From Myxococcales bacterium (GTDB lineage: Bacteria; Myxococcota_A; UBA9042): DNA of 40,137 nt. Of the stretch, positions 9,136 to 18,349 are shown in pieces; the first letter of the stretch is position 1, and each line of letters opens with the position of its first letter. The translations under genes and the position numbers were made by a program. The notes below the pieces were generated by a model. That model was not told the origin of the DNA, did not search any database, and worked only from the letters and a program-made list of their open reading frames with translations. The stretch is taken from NCBI GenBank assembly GCA_023954815.1, contig JAGSHB010000035.1:1-40137 (forward strand), given 5' to 3'.

Positions 9136-10035
9136 ATGAGTGAGTTCCTATTTGAGGGTACCTACACCGCCCTCGTCACCCCGATGAAAGGGGATGCAGA
9201 GCGCTCGGTAGACATCGCGGCGCTGGAGCGGTTGGTGACGCAGCAGATAGACGGTGGCGTGGACGGCCTCGTGCCCTGCGGTACGACGGGCGAGGCTGCG
9301 ACACTGTCGTTGGACGAATGGAAGACCGTGGTCAGTACGGTCATCCGTGTCGCTAACGGACGCGTGCCGGTGATCGCCGGCACGGGCAGCAACAACACGG
9401 CCCAAACGATCGCCACGACCCAAGCAGCAAAGGCGTTGGGGGTCGATGGCGCACTGGTGGTGGTTCCCTACTACAACAAACCGACCCAAGCCGGGCTCAT
9501 CGCCCACTTTGAGGCCGTACTTGCGGCCGTGAATGTGCCCGTCGTGCTTTATAATGTGCCCGGCCGAACGGTCACCAACATGGCAGCGGAGACGACCGCC
9601 CATCTCGCGGCGCATCCGCAGGTTGCGGCCATCAAGGAAGCCTCGGGAAACCTCGACCAAGTTCAACGCATCATCGAACTGACCGAAGGCCGATTCGCAG
9701 TGCTTAGTGGAGACGACGGACTCTGCGTCCCGATGTACAGCGTGGGTGGTCGCGGTGTTGTATCGGTCGTGTCGAACTGCGCGCCAAGTCTGACGGCAGC
9801 GTTGTACAACGACTTCCGGGCCGGGCGATGTGTGCAGGCTGGTCAAGGCCAGATCGCGCTACGCACGTTGATCGAGGCGTTGTTCTCGGAGGCCAATCCC
9901 CAACCGATCAAGGCTGCCATGGCGGCGCTGGGCTTGATGGAAGCTCACGTGCGACTGCCACTGCTGACCGCAAGCGCTGAAGCCGCTCACAAGGTGACGG
10001 ACGCGATGGGCAAGCTTGGGCTACTGCCTGCCTAG
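9136..10035 (+). CDS. dapA: 4-hydroxy-tetrahydrodipicolinate synthase
   Basis: Condenses pyruvate with aspartate-4-semialdehyde, the first committed step of the diaminopimelate/lysine pathway. At 299 residues it has the usual family length for a TIM-barrel Schiff-base aldolase. The catalytic residues are all visible: PCGTTGEAATL near the N-terminus, YNVPGRT with Tyr139 and Arg144, and the Schiff-base Lys167 in IKEASG. The Tyr-Lys spacing matches E. coli (133/161). The SD AGGAGA (9125-9130) sits 5 bases before the ATG. It follows the M16 pair by 41 bases and may share its transcript. Confidence 0.96.
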   Translation: MSEFLFEGTYTALVTPMKGDAERSVDIAALERLVTQQIDGGVDGLVPCGTTGEAATLSLDEWKTVVSTVIRVANGRVPVIAGTGSNNTAQTIATTQAAKALGVDGALVVVPYYNKPTQAGLIAHFEAVLAAVNVPVVLYNVPGRTVTNMAAETTAHLAAHPQVAAIKEASGNLDQVQRIIELTEGRFAVLSGDDGLCVPMYSVGGRGVVSVVSNCAPSLTAALYNDFRAGRCVQAGQGQIALRTLIEALFSEANPQPIKAAMAALGLMEAHVRLPLLTASAEAAHKVTDAMGKLGLLPA

Positions 10036-10208
10036 CGTGAACCTCTCGCCGTATCGCCCAATCGGGCGCCTTGACCGTCGATACGACCGGTATCCACGGC
10101 CAAAAGATGACTGATGACAGTGAGTGACTGACAATAAATCGAAAGACGGCGCCTTGACGCTCTCCGCGTGCCTTGCTACTCGATTCCCTACGCTTAACCG
10201 TGAGTCTT

Positions 10209-12389
10209 ATGGACGTTTCGACCCCCGATCAGGACACCCACATCGACTCCTATGGGGTCACCGATGTCGGTTTAGAACGCAGCAACAACGAGGACGCTTT
10301 CCAGATCGTGGACAGCGAAGGTCTCTATGTCGTTTGCGATGGCATGGGTGGGCACGCATCCGGCGAGTTGGCGAGTCGACTCGCAGTCGAGGCGATTCAG
10401 ACGTTTGTCTGCGAAACCCTGAAGAAACCGGACTTTCGGTGGCCGTTTAACTCGCCTGCGGCGACGACGATGGAGACTCGGGTTCTCGATAGCGCCGTCC
10501 GTCTAGCCAATCAGGCGGTGTTCGAGGCGGCCAAGGCCGAACCGCGCCACAAAGGCATGGGCACGACGCTCGTTGCGCTGCTCGCGGGCCCAGAGCAGCT
10601 CGGTGGCGTACATGTTGGTGACAGCCGAATCTACAGGTTGCGCGATGGCGCAATCGAGCAACTGACCGATGATCACAGCCTACTCAACCACTACATCAAG
10701 ACTCGCGGGCTAACGGACGAGCAGATCCGCACCTTCCGCGGCAAGAATGTCATCGTGCGGGCTGTTGGTTTGCGCGAGTCGGTTCAGCCGGAAGTACATG
10801 TCTTCGATGTCCGTGCGGGCGATATTCTGTTGCTGTGCACGGACGGCCTGACGGATTTGGTCAACAACGATTTGGTGCGTGAGCAGATGATCGTGGGCCA
10901 GACTGACCTCAAGGCAGGAACAGACCAACTGATTCGTGCGGCGCTGGCGCGAGGCGGCAAAGACAACGTCACGGTCGTGATGCTGCGCGTTGGCGAGATC
11001 CCGGAAGGCGGCCTTGTCGTCCAGTCAGCGAGAAGCAGTGAGAAGCACGACTCCAGCCCGGGTTTTGGAGACACGGCCGGAAACGGCGCATGGGAAGAAG
11101 AGACGCTGCCGTCCTACGAGACCACGGTGCCACCGGTTGACAACGTAACCAACGCAGACACGCCAAAGGCGATGCCTGCCGTATCTGTGGCCGCTACCAA
11201 GGCGTCGGTCACTGCTGCGGTGAGTCAACCTATTCCTCCCCCGCCCGGCGCCGCGACCCCGCCGGCGCCTCCACCGTTACCCAACGACCCCGCGACGGCG
11301 ATCGCACCACCGCCACCACCGCCAATCACGGGGCGCAGCAAGCCGATTCCGCTGCCCCCCAATGCCGGAGCGACCGCGCGCGCGCCGATTCCGCCGCCGC
11401 CGCCCCAATCCAGCGTTCGAACACCGTTGCCGCTGCCCGGCGAAGTCAAGACCACGCAGCGGGCTCCCCTGGCGTTACCCGGCGGTAGAGGGAGCAGCAG
11501 CCCCATCGCGGCATCGAACGGCAGCTTGGACAGCCAAGGCATCCCCATCCCGCCGCCGCCTCCAGCGCAGCCCGCACAACCTGCACCGGCACCGACGAGC
11601 TCGGCCTCGGCGCCGATTGTAGTTCCAGCGCCAGGCCCCAACGCGCCGAAAGCGCGCACCGTCATCGTTGCTCCACCGGACAAAAAGGCGGGCGGCGTCG
11701 ACAGCAACGGGGCCGCGATTCCTCCACCGCCTCCCGCCAGCGGCCCCTCGATTCGCGTTACCGGGTCGAAGCTCGGGCTGAAGCGCCGGCGTCAGAGCAC
11801 CACAGGCCGCTCCACGCGCGTGCCGAAATCCGAGTCTCCCTTTGCGCAGACCCGAGTGGATGGCCGTAGCCCCAGCGCGGCGGTCGTCGGCCCCGCAGTG
11901 ACCCAGCCTGCACCTGGTGATGACAGCGACGACACCCCGCCACCGATGCCTGCTGCCACGAGCGCGCGCAGCACCGCAGCCGAGACGTCCATTGCCACCT
12001 CAAAACCTGATAATTCAGCGGATTTGAGCAATTCTGGCTCGCCGCCGCCACTCCCGACCACAACGCCAGACAACGATCCCACGCAGCCACCTCCCATTCC
12101 ACCGAGCAATCCCGAGATAGCGGTATCGGGCGTACCTGCAGGCGATGTGGGCAACCGCGGCGGCGCGGTCGGCCCCGGACTCCCAACGGTGACCCACGCG
12201 GGCATGCCCACGGCCCCCTATCGGACTGTGAGCGCAGACATGAATCTCGCTGAGGAATCGTCGACCTTCGTGCCTCCACAGATGTCGTCGCCAGCGTCAG
12301 TGCCTGCCGCAGCGGACCTATTCGACATGCCGACGCTCAAGCTCAAGCAGATCCCGCCCGAGGCACCTAATAGCGACGACGAGCCCTAG
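10209..12389 (+). CDS. PP2C-family Ser/Thr protein phosphatase with long Pro-rich tail
   Basis: Mn/Mg-dependent phosphatase of the PrpC/Stp1 group that opposes Hanks-type kinases. Residues about 10-260 carry the metal-binding motifs in order: RSNNEDAF, DGMGGH (Asp44-His49), VGDSRIYRL, DDHSLLN, GLTDLVNN (from about 214) and GKDNVTVV (about 251). Residues about 290-726 are low complexity: Pro, Ala, Ser and Thr with repeated IPPPPP blocks and a short basic patch (LGLKRRRQ). No membrane helix or second domain is visible. I chose the ATG at 10209, just before the domain; a TTG at 10173 would add 12 residues. No kinase gene is nearby. The tail length is unusual for bacterial PP2C proteins. Confidence 0.92.
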   Translation: MDVSTPDQDTHIDSYGVTDVGLERSNNEDAFQIVDSEGLYVVCDGMGGHASGELASRLAVEAIQTFVCETLKKPDFRWPFNSPAATTMETRVLDSAVRLANQAVFEAAKAEPRHKGMGTTLVALLAGPEQLGGVHVGDSRIYRLRDGAIEQLTDDHSLLNHYIKTRGLTDEQIRTFRGKNVIVRAVGLRESVQPEVHVFDVRAGDILLLCTDGLTDLVNNDLVREQMIVGQTDLKAGTDQLIRAALARGGKDNVTVVMLRVGEIPEGGLVVQSARSSEKHDSSPGFGDTAGNGAWEEETLPSYETTVPPVDNVTNADTPKAMPAVSVAATKASVTAAVSQPIPPPPGAATPPAPPPLPNDPATAIAPPPPPPITGRSKPIPLPPNAGATARAPIPPPPPQSSVRTPLPLPGEVKTTQRAPLALPGGRGSSSPIAASNGSLDSQGIPIPPPPPAQPAQPAPAPTSSASAPIVVPAPGPNAPKARTVIVAPPDKKAGGVDSNGAAIPPPPPASGPSIRVTGSKLGLKRRRQSTTGRSTRVPKSESPFAQTRVDGRSPSAAVVGPAVTQPAPGDDSDDTPPPMPAATSARSTAAETSIATSKPDNSADLSNSGSPPPLPTTTPDNDPTQPPPIPPSNPEIAVSGVPAGDVGNRGGAVGPGLPTVTHAGMPTAPYRTVSADMNLAEESSTFVPPQMSSPASVPAAADLFDMPTLKLKQIPPEAPNSDDEP

Positions 12390-12418
12390 GCCGTCAGCAA
12401 AGACCGACAGCTCCTAAA

Positions 12419-12446
12419 TTGACGGGCCCACCGGGCTTTCTACACT
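12419..12446 (+). promoter_or_regulatory. Sigma-70-like promoter for the Cys-rich lipoprotein gene
   Basis: TTGACG (12419-12424), 16-base spacer, TACACT (12441-12446); the ATG is 48 bases further on. The spacer contains GCCC-ACC-GGGC followed by TTTCT, which could also end the upstream phosphatase transcript. Assigned by consensus match only. Confidence 0.45.
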
Positions 12447-12494
12447 GCATGGGTGCGCGCGACGTAACGAATCGGCGCGCGGCGGAGGGGGATC

Positions 12495-15400
12495 ATGACT
12501 GCACGTATGGCAGGTCGTATCAGCGTCATTATCTGGCTCGCGGTGACTGCGGCGGCATGTGGTGATGGAGCAAACAAGTCCGATAGCGCGCCGGCGAACG
12601 CGGACATCATCGATGACGCTGGCGACCTCGATACCGACAACACCGATGACGCTGGCGGCGCGTCCGACACGTTAGAGAGCCAGGATGGTGGCCCTCAGGA
12701 CGGGTCGAGCGACGATGCGCTCGGAACCGATGCCTCGGGGACAATCGCCTGCCCTGGCGGGCCGGGATGCGCGTGCGACGAGAGCGATGACTGCGACAAC
12801 AACCTCTGCATTGATACGCCGACTGGCAAGCAGTGTGGGACAAATTGCATCGAGTCCTGCCCGACCGGGTTTGCCTGCCAAACCGTCTCCCGCGGCGGCG
12901 CCGACGTGGTGCAGATCTGTGTGCCCAAATGGGGCTTTCTCTGTGCTCCCTGCCAAACGGATGAGGCCTGCACCGGGGCGCTCGGTGACCACGGCTCGCG
13001 CTGCATCGACTACGGCGGAGGCAAGGGCAACTTCTGTGGATCGAGCTGCGACGCGGACGCCGACTGCCCGGCAGGGTACGGATGCAAGGAGAGCAAGACA
13101 GTCAGCGGCGAAAGCCGAAAGGCATGCGTAAGAAAAGACCTTGTGTGCCAGTGCTCAGCCCGAGCGGTCGCAAAGAAGCTCTCCACCACATGCGAGGCAA
13201 AATCAGCGCTCGGCAGCTGCCCAGGCACACGGACATGCACCGCGGAAGGGCCCATCGGAGATTGCACCGCCCCGGCCGCGGCGAAGGAGACCTGCGACGG
13301 CGTCGACAATGACTGCAATGGCAAGACGGATGATGGCCTCTGCGACGACGATAACCCCTGTACGACCGACGGATGCGTGGAAGGCGGCACCTCTTGCGGG
13401 CACACACCCGTGAAGACCTCTCCCGCTGTGAAATGCGACGACGGAGACGCTTGTACCAACGGGGACAACTGCGACGAAAAGGGAAAATGCGGTGGCAAGT
13501 CGATTGCATGCGACGACAAGAACCCCTGCACGGACGACAGCTGCAACGTGACCAAGGGCTGCGTCTACAAACCGCACAAGAAACCCTGCAATGACGGTAG
13601 CGCGTGTACGTCCAACGACCTTTGCGACGGGAAAGGCGCCTGTGTCGGCCTCAACATCGACGTGAAGGTGACCTGCGACGACAGCAATGTGTGCACCAAA
13701 GAGGGCTGCGATCCAAAGGCGAAAGGCGGAGGTCTCACAGCAGGCTGCACGCATTCCCCAGCAGCAGGCACGTGCGAAGATGGCAACCCGTGCACCAATG
13801 GCGACGCGTGCGCCGCAGGAAAGTGTGCTGCAGGAAAGAACGTCTGCGCCTGCGAGAAGGATTCTGAGTGCAGTGACAAGGAGGACGGAAACCTCTGCAA
13901 TGGCACGCTGTACTGCAACAAGGCCAAGGCGCCATTTGTATGCGATGTCGACCCCAAGACCCTCGTGACCTGCAACGCCAGCGGCGACACCACCTGCAGC
14001 AAGAGCGTGTGCGCGCCGAAGACTGGAAAATGCAGTCCACAAGCGGCCAAAGATGCGACCGCCTGCGACGCGGATAACTCTGTGTGCACAACGGGTGACG
14101 CTTGCCTCAAAGGCGTCTGTAAGCCCGGAAAATCAGTCGATTGTGATGATAAGAACGTCTGCACAAACGACGCATGCGACCCCACAAAAGGCTGTAAATC
14201 GACCTTCAACGTGGCCAAATGCGAGGACGGCGATTTGTGTACCACCGGCGACATCTGCGCGAGCGGCAAGTGCGCGCCGGGCAAGCTCACAGGGTGCGAC
14301 GACAAGAGCGGCTGCACGAAGGACGCCTGCAACAAAAAGACCGGCAAATGTGAGTTCGATGCGACGCCGTTTGAGGGCAGCGCCTGCAATGCCGACAACT
14401 CGGTGTGTACAAAGGGCGACAAGTGCACGAAAGGCGTCTGCGCCAAGGGCCCTGCGCTCGTGTGTGACGACAAGAAGCTGTGCACAGATGACAGCTGCGA
14501 CAACAAGACCGGCTGCAAGCACCTCAACAACAGTAAATCGTGTGATGCAGACGGCAACGCCTGCACACAGAGCGACGGCTGCAGCAATGGCTTGTGCAAG
14601 AAGGGTCCGCTCAAGACCTGCAACGACAAGAAGAGCTGTACCGTCGATTCTTGCGACACGAAGACCGGCAACTGCGTGTTCAACGCGACGAAACTGCACG
14701 GATCAGGCTGCGACGCGGACGGCAGCAAGTGTACGGTTGCTGATAAATGCGACGCGGGCACGTGCAAGCCGGGCAAGGTGCTGAACTGCGACGATGGCAA
14801 GTTCTGTACTGTCGACTCTTGCGACAAGGCGACCGGCTGCGAGCAGGTGCCGACAGATGGCAAGGCCTGCAACGACGGCGATGACTGCACCAAGAACGAC
14901 GCGTGCAAAGGTGGGGGCTGCTCAGGGCAGAAGTTGGTCTGCTCCGATGGCAACCCATGCACCAACGACAGCTGCGGCAAGGGCGGCTGCAAATTCGTCA
15001 AAAAGACGGATGGATCGGGCTGTGGCGGCGGTAAGTACTGCGTCACGGGCGCCTGCGTGACGCCGTCGTGCGGTGACGGGTTCGTCGGCCAGGGTGAGAC
15101 CTGTGACGACGGCAACAACAAGGTCTGCGACGGCTGCGAAAAATGCGCGCCGCGGGGCAACCTCGTGCTGGGCGGCAAAGGCTGGGCCCAGGTGTCTGCA
15201 GTGAGCCCAACCAAGGGCGGTCTCGTCTCCTCGCTGGGTTTGCACCGGGACATCACGGTCGAGGTGTGGGTGCGCCCAGAAGCGCCATCGGGCACGATTT
15301 TGGCCAAGGCACACAAATCCATGTCGACCACGACGTTCGCGCTGATGTTGAGCGGTGGCCAGCCGGTGTTCATGCACAGCTCACCGTTTGGAACCGAGTA

Positions 15401-17411
15401 CTTCCCCGCCAAGGTGGACGGCAAGGCCAAGAAGATCCCGACAAAGGCCTGGACCCATCTCGCGGTTGTGATCGCAGGCAAGAAGGTGCGCCTGTACGTC
15501 AACGGCAAGCGGGCGGGAGGCGGTACCAGCTACAAAGATCGGCTGGAGGCACCGACTGCGGGCCTCGTGGTCGGTCGGCGGTGGTGGGATACGTCCGGCG
15601 GCGAGTTCATCGGCAAGCTCGATGAGCTGCATGTGGCCAACGCGCCGCTCTATGGTGGAGATTTTGTGCCGTTGCGCAAAGTTCGTGCTGATAGGCGGAC
15701 TGCGGGGCTCTGGCACTTCGATGCACCCGGCGCGAAGACCGCGTCCGATGCTGGCCCGTTTGCGCATCACTTGGCCTTGAAGACAGCGGTCATCGGGTTG
15801 GACGACTGCCTGGGTCGCCCCGTCACCACAGCGGTGTGTGGCGATGGCAAGGTCGACTCGCTCATTGAGAGCTGTGACGACGGCAACGCCAAGCCCTGTG
15901 ACGGCTGTGAGAACTGCCAGCAGGAGCGCAGCTTCCGGGTGGACGAAAAGGGCGCGATGCAGACCGTCGGCTTCCCCACGTGGGCAGCGGATGCGGTGTG
16001 TAAGGACTGCACAATGACCGTCGAGGCCTGGGTTCAGGTCAGCAAAACGACGGGTACTTTCGAGTTTGCTGGTGCCAGCTGCGGCATCTTCTCGCTGATG
16101 TATTCAAGTACGCCCAGCGGCACATTCTTCGGCATGGTGCGCTTTCCATTGCCGCCCCTTTTCGGCTCAACGCCCGTAAAACCAGGGGTTTGGTACCATA
16201 TCGCCGCGGTCATGGGCTTCGACAAGGGCGCGCCCATGCGGCTGTATGTCAATGGCAAACTTGAGAAATCGGTGATCGCCGCCCTGCCGGCAGAGCTCCC
16301 CGGGTGGCAGGTCGCCAAAGAGGTGCTGCTCATGGGCGGCGGCTCCAAGGGCACGGGCCAAGGCTGTGTGTTCAAGCAAGAAAAACCACTGATCGCCAAC
16401 AACGTACCCGGCCGGATCGACGAGGTGCGACTCAGCGCTGGCGCGAGGTACGCGGCGAATTTCAATCCACGTCGGCGTTTGCTGCCCGACGCTCAGACAC
16501 GCGGACTCTGGCACTTTGATGCTGCGGCAGGCCTCAGCACAGACGACGGCGGCCAAGGCGTAGAGACCAAGCTCGTCGCTGGCGTGCCGGTCGCCGATGC
16601 CTGCTACGGAGAGCTGTCGAGCGCTGCGATGTGCGGCGACGGCAAGCAAGCGCGCTGGGAGGCCTGCGATGACGGCGCGGCCAACGGCGGCTACCCGAAG
16701 AAATGCGACCTGCTCTGCGCCGAGACGCAGGTGCCAGACTGTACCAGCCTGCGTCACAAGCCCCCGGTGACCCCAGTCGGCACGGGCGCAGCGGTGTACG
16801 GGAAAGGAGCGTGGACGGTCGAGGGCTGGGTGCGCCTCCCTGCCCTGCCCGTTGGCACCTACGGCGCGATTGTATCTGTCGACGAACCCTCCAGCATCCC
16901 CGGCAAGGGCTGCGGAGCGATGCCGGGCGCGCAAGCGTGGCGGGTCGCGGTCGGCGGAGGTGGACTGGAATCATCGCGCCTTGGCGGCGCAACGGAAAAA
17001 GCGACAGCCGCCTCGTTGGTCTGGCGCAAGGGCATCTGGCAGCACTTCGCGATGCAGTATCACGGTGACACAACTGGCTCACTTTGGGTCGACGGTCGCC
17101 TCGTACGCTCGTTCACCGGCGTAAAGAACGCCTGGGCGGCGAGCTGCCCCCTGCGGGTCGGCAATCACTTCGCCGGCAGCGCTCATCCGCTCGGGGCTGA
17201 GGTCGCCGCGCTTCGGTGGTCAAAAGCTACCCGCTACGGTGAACCGTTCATCCCACCGACCACGTTTGCCCCTGACAAGAACACGGTCTGGCAGTTTAAT
17301 TTGAGCGAGGGCGCAGGCTCCGTCGCCACCGACGTGGTCAAGGGCTTCAAGCTCGCAGTGGCAGGCGTAAGTTGGTCGAAGGCTGCCGGGCCCGGATGCG
17401 CCAAACCGTAA
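12495..17411 (+). CDS. Giant Cys-rich surface lipoprotein with three LamG-like domains
   Basis: Predicted surface-exposed lipoprotein of 1638 residues. The signal ends at TAAAC (Cys22), followed by an Asp/Ser-rich linker to about 80. A Cys-rich region spans about 85-860 and includes a MopE-like DNDCNGKTDDG motif (near 270) and about ten tandem modules of the form C.DG..CT..D.C..G.C with CDD.N.CT.D.CD. Three LamG/concanavalin-like sandwiches follow (about 885-1110, 1145-1370 and 1415-1635), each with VEVWV or VEAWV strands and a GLWHFDA-like close. Each sandwich is preceded by a Myxococcus-type CGDG...CDDG...C motif (near 858, 1114 and 1377). The SD GGAGG (12484-12488) sits 6 bases before the ATG. 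Adhesion or polysaccharide binding is an inference from LamG. Confidence 0.9.
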   Translation: MTARMAGRISVIIWLAVTAAACGDGANKSDSAPANADIIDDAGDLDTDNTDDAGGASDTLESQDGGPQDGSSDDALGTDASGTIACPGGPGCACDESDDCDNNLCIDTPTGKQCGTNCIESCPTGFACQTVSRGGADVVQICVPKWGFLCAPCQTDEACTGALGDHGSRCIDYGGGKGNFCGSSCDADADCPAGYGCKESKTVSGESRKACVRKDLVCQCSARAVAKKLSTTCEAKSALGSCPGTRTCTAEGPIGDCTAPAAAKETCDGVDNDCNGKTDDGLCDDDNPCTTDGCVEGGTSCGHTPVKTSPAVKCDDGDACTNGDNCDEKGKCGGKSIACDDKNPCTDDSCNVTKGCVYKPHKKPCNDGSACTSNDLCDGKGACVGLNIDVKVTCDDSNVCTKEGCDPKAKGGGLTAGCTHSPAAGTCEDGNPCTNGDACAAGKCAAGKNVCACEKDSECSDKEDGNLCNGTLYCNKAKAPFVCDVDPKTLVTCNASGDTTCSKSVCAPKTGKCSPQAAKDATACDADNSVCTTGDACLKGVCKPGKSVDCDDKNVCTNDACDPTKGCKSTFNVAKCEDGDLCTTGDICASGKCAPGKLTGCDDKSGCTKDACNKKTGKCEFDATPFEGSACNADNSVCTKGDKCTKGVCAKGPALVCDDKKLCTDDSCDNKTGCKHLNNSKSCDADGNACTQSDGCSNGLCKKGPLKTCNDKKSCTVDSCDTKTGNCVFNATKLHGSGCDADGSKCTVADKCDAGTCKPGKVLNCDDGKFCTVDSCDKATGCEQVPTDGKACNDGDDCTKNDACKGGGCSGQKLVCSDGNPCTNDSCGKGGCKFVKKTDGSGCGGGKYCVTGACVTPSCGDGFVGQGETCDDGNNKVCDGCEKCAPRGNLVLGGKGWAQVSAVSPTKGGLVSSLGLHRDITVEVWVRPEAPSGTILAKAHKSMSTTTFALMLSGGQPVFMHSSPFGTEYFPAKVDGKAKKIPTKAWTHLAVVIAGKKVRLYVNGKRAGGGTSYKDRLEAPTAGLVVGRRWWDTSGGEFIGKLDELHVANAPLYGGDFVPLRKVRADRRTAGLWHFDAPGAKTASDAGPFAHHLALKTAVIGLDDCLGRPVTTAVCGDGKVDSLIESCDDGNAKPCDGCENCQQERSFRVDEKGAMQTVGFPTWAADAVCKDCTMTVEAWVQVSKTTGTFEFAGASCGIFSLMYSSTPSGTFFGMVRFPLPPLFGSTPVKPGVWYHIAAVMGFDKGAPMRLYVNGKLEKSVIAALPAELPGWQVAKEVLLMGGGSKGTGQGCVFKQEKPLIANNVPGRIDEVRLSAGARYAANFNPRRRLLPDAQTRGLWHFDAAAGLSTDDGGQGVETKLVAGVPVADACYGELSSAAMCGDGKQARWEACDDGAANGGYPKKCDLLCAETQVPDCTSLRHKPPVTPVGTGAAVYGKGAWTVEGWVRLPALPVGTYGAIVSVDEPSSIPGKGCGAMPGAQAWRVAVGGGGLESSRLGGATEKATAASLVWRKGIWQHFAMQYHGDTTGSLWVDGRLVRSFTGVKNAWAASCPLRVGNHFAGSAHPLGAEVAALRWSKATRYGEPFIPPTTFAPDKNTVWQFNLSEGAGSVATDVVKGFKLAVAGVSWSKAAGPGCAKP

Positions 17412-17526
17412 CGCAGACGCCTCTGGCACAATTCGCACGCAATTCGACAACTCTCGGGGGAGGGTTGGGCGCCGCACGCGGCCAATTCAGCACCGCTCTC
17501 AGAATCGACAAGGCCCAAAAAGGAGA

Positions 17527-17552
17527 GCGGCCCCGGTGAAAGCCGGGGCCGC
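17527..17552 (+). terminator. GC-rich hairpin downstream of the giant lipoprotein gene
   Basis: Perfect 10-base stem GCGGCCCCGG (17527-17536) and CCGGGGCCGC (17543-17552) around a 6-base loop. There is no T-run downstream on the plus strand; on the minus strand the stem is followed by CTCTCCTTTTT. It sits 116 bases after the stop at 17411 and is the likeliest 3' end for that transcript. Confidence 0.5.
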
Positions 17553-17586
17553 GAGTCCTTCGAAGCAAGAGTTGGTCAAGATAGGA

Positions 17587-17677
17587 GTCGGTATGGGGTT
17601 ATGGTGTCATCCAACGATGTCCGGCTGTGCACTTCCCAACGATGCACGGTCGACAGGTCACCATATCCATACCCGAC
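17587..17677. repeat. Long-stem inverted repeat, possible structured RNA
   Basis: The outer arms 17587-17606 and 17659-17677 form about 17 pairs, interrupted by one bulged base and a 3/1 internal loop. The inner arms 17619-17631 and 17643-17654 form about 12 pairs with one bulge, closing on an 11-base loop. The 9-mer CCAACGATG occurs twice, once in the internal loop (17611-17619) and once in the apical loop region (17636-17644). No protein is encoded. It could be a small RNA, an attachment-like palindrome or 3'-UTR structure; the strand is unknown. Confidence 0.6.
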
Positions 17678-18337
17678 TTAGATGACGGGCCACCACTGAC
17701 GCGGTGGAAGGATGGGAGGAGTTGATGTGAGGATTTGATGGAACTCATGGGAATTCTGCTTGCTCCGGTTTACGTGGAGATATAACAGCAAGCTCCGTGC
17801 CATTGTTCCGCAAAGCGCTCAACTTTTTTTCAATCATTTGATTTTAAACCGTTTATTTTTATCCGCTCATTTTCCCTGCGTGGCTCCACCGACAATTTAC
17901 GGCGTGAGATGTCTTTTTGTGCGACAACTATATCAGGGTGATGACGAGCATTGGGCACGCCCCCAGCGCCCGGCCTTCTGCCGGTGTGAATCACGCCGAC
18001 CGGCAGCGCAAAAACGAAATAAACACCGTATAATCAGTTTGTTTCGACGTTCTTGGCTATCGATGGGAGCATGAAAATCATCCCACGCCGGTCGCATTTT
18101 TGTCGCACCATGACACACCGCGTCACGCTTACGAACGAGATCTAGTGCGGTCCGTTTTGAGACCCCCCTGCCGGGCACGAATTACCCAAATTGAAACTGT
18201 CTCATATTGACACGCGCCTTCTCCAACTATCCAAGCTGTCTCATGATGCCGTACCTACCGCCACGACGTTACGCACCACCCGTGCGCTGTCATGGATTCA
18301 CGCTTGCGCTGCGGTGTGGTATGTCGCGACGGTCAAC

Positions 18338-18344
18338 AAGGAGG
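18338..18344 (+). promoter_or_regulatory. Strong ribosome binding site fixing the acyl-CoA dehydrogenase start
   Basis: AAGGAGG, 5 bases before the ATG at 18350. It decides against the much longer in-frame start at 18191, whose extra residues look nothing like the family. Confidence 0.8.
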
Positions 18345-18349
18345 CTTTG

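Larger units (their letters stand above)
17412..18349. other. 938-base intergenic region without a convincing gene
   Basis: No open frame here has an SD, codon pattern or recognisable product. It holds a GC-rich hairpin (17527-17552), a long-stem inverted repeat (17587-17677), a 7-base inverted repeat GCTTGCT/AGCAAGC (17758-17764, 17787-17793), an AT-rich stretch (about 17820-17875), another inverted repeat CTGCCGG/CCGGCAG (17978-17984, 18000-18006), a perfect TATAAT (18029-18034) with no good -35 partner, and two copies of CTGTCTCAT (18197-18205 and 18236-18244, 39 bases apart) upstream of the acyl-CoA dehydrogenase. The contents suggest regulatory or non-coding RNA function, but none is identified. 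Confidence 0.6.

Noticed and set aside
10055-10068. CGCCC-AATC-GGGCG dyad after dapA
   Set aside because: Only five pairs and no T-run; too weak to call a terminator.
13565-15508. 647-codon minus-strand frame opposite the Cys-rich gene
   Set aside because: It is a frame complementary to the regular CDG/GGC codons of the Cys modules, without an SD or recognisable domains.
17760-18074. 104-codon open frame in the intergenic region
   Set aside because: No SD, no recognisable domain, and it spans the AT-rich stretch and dyads.
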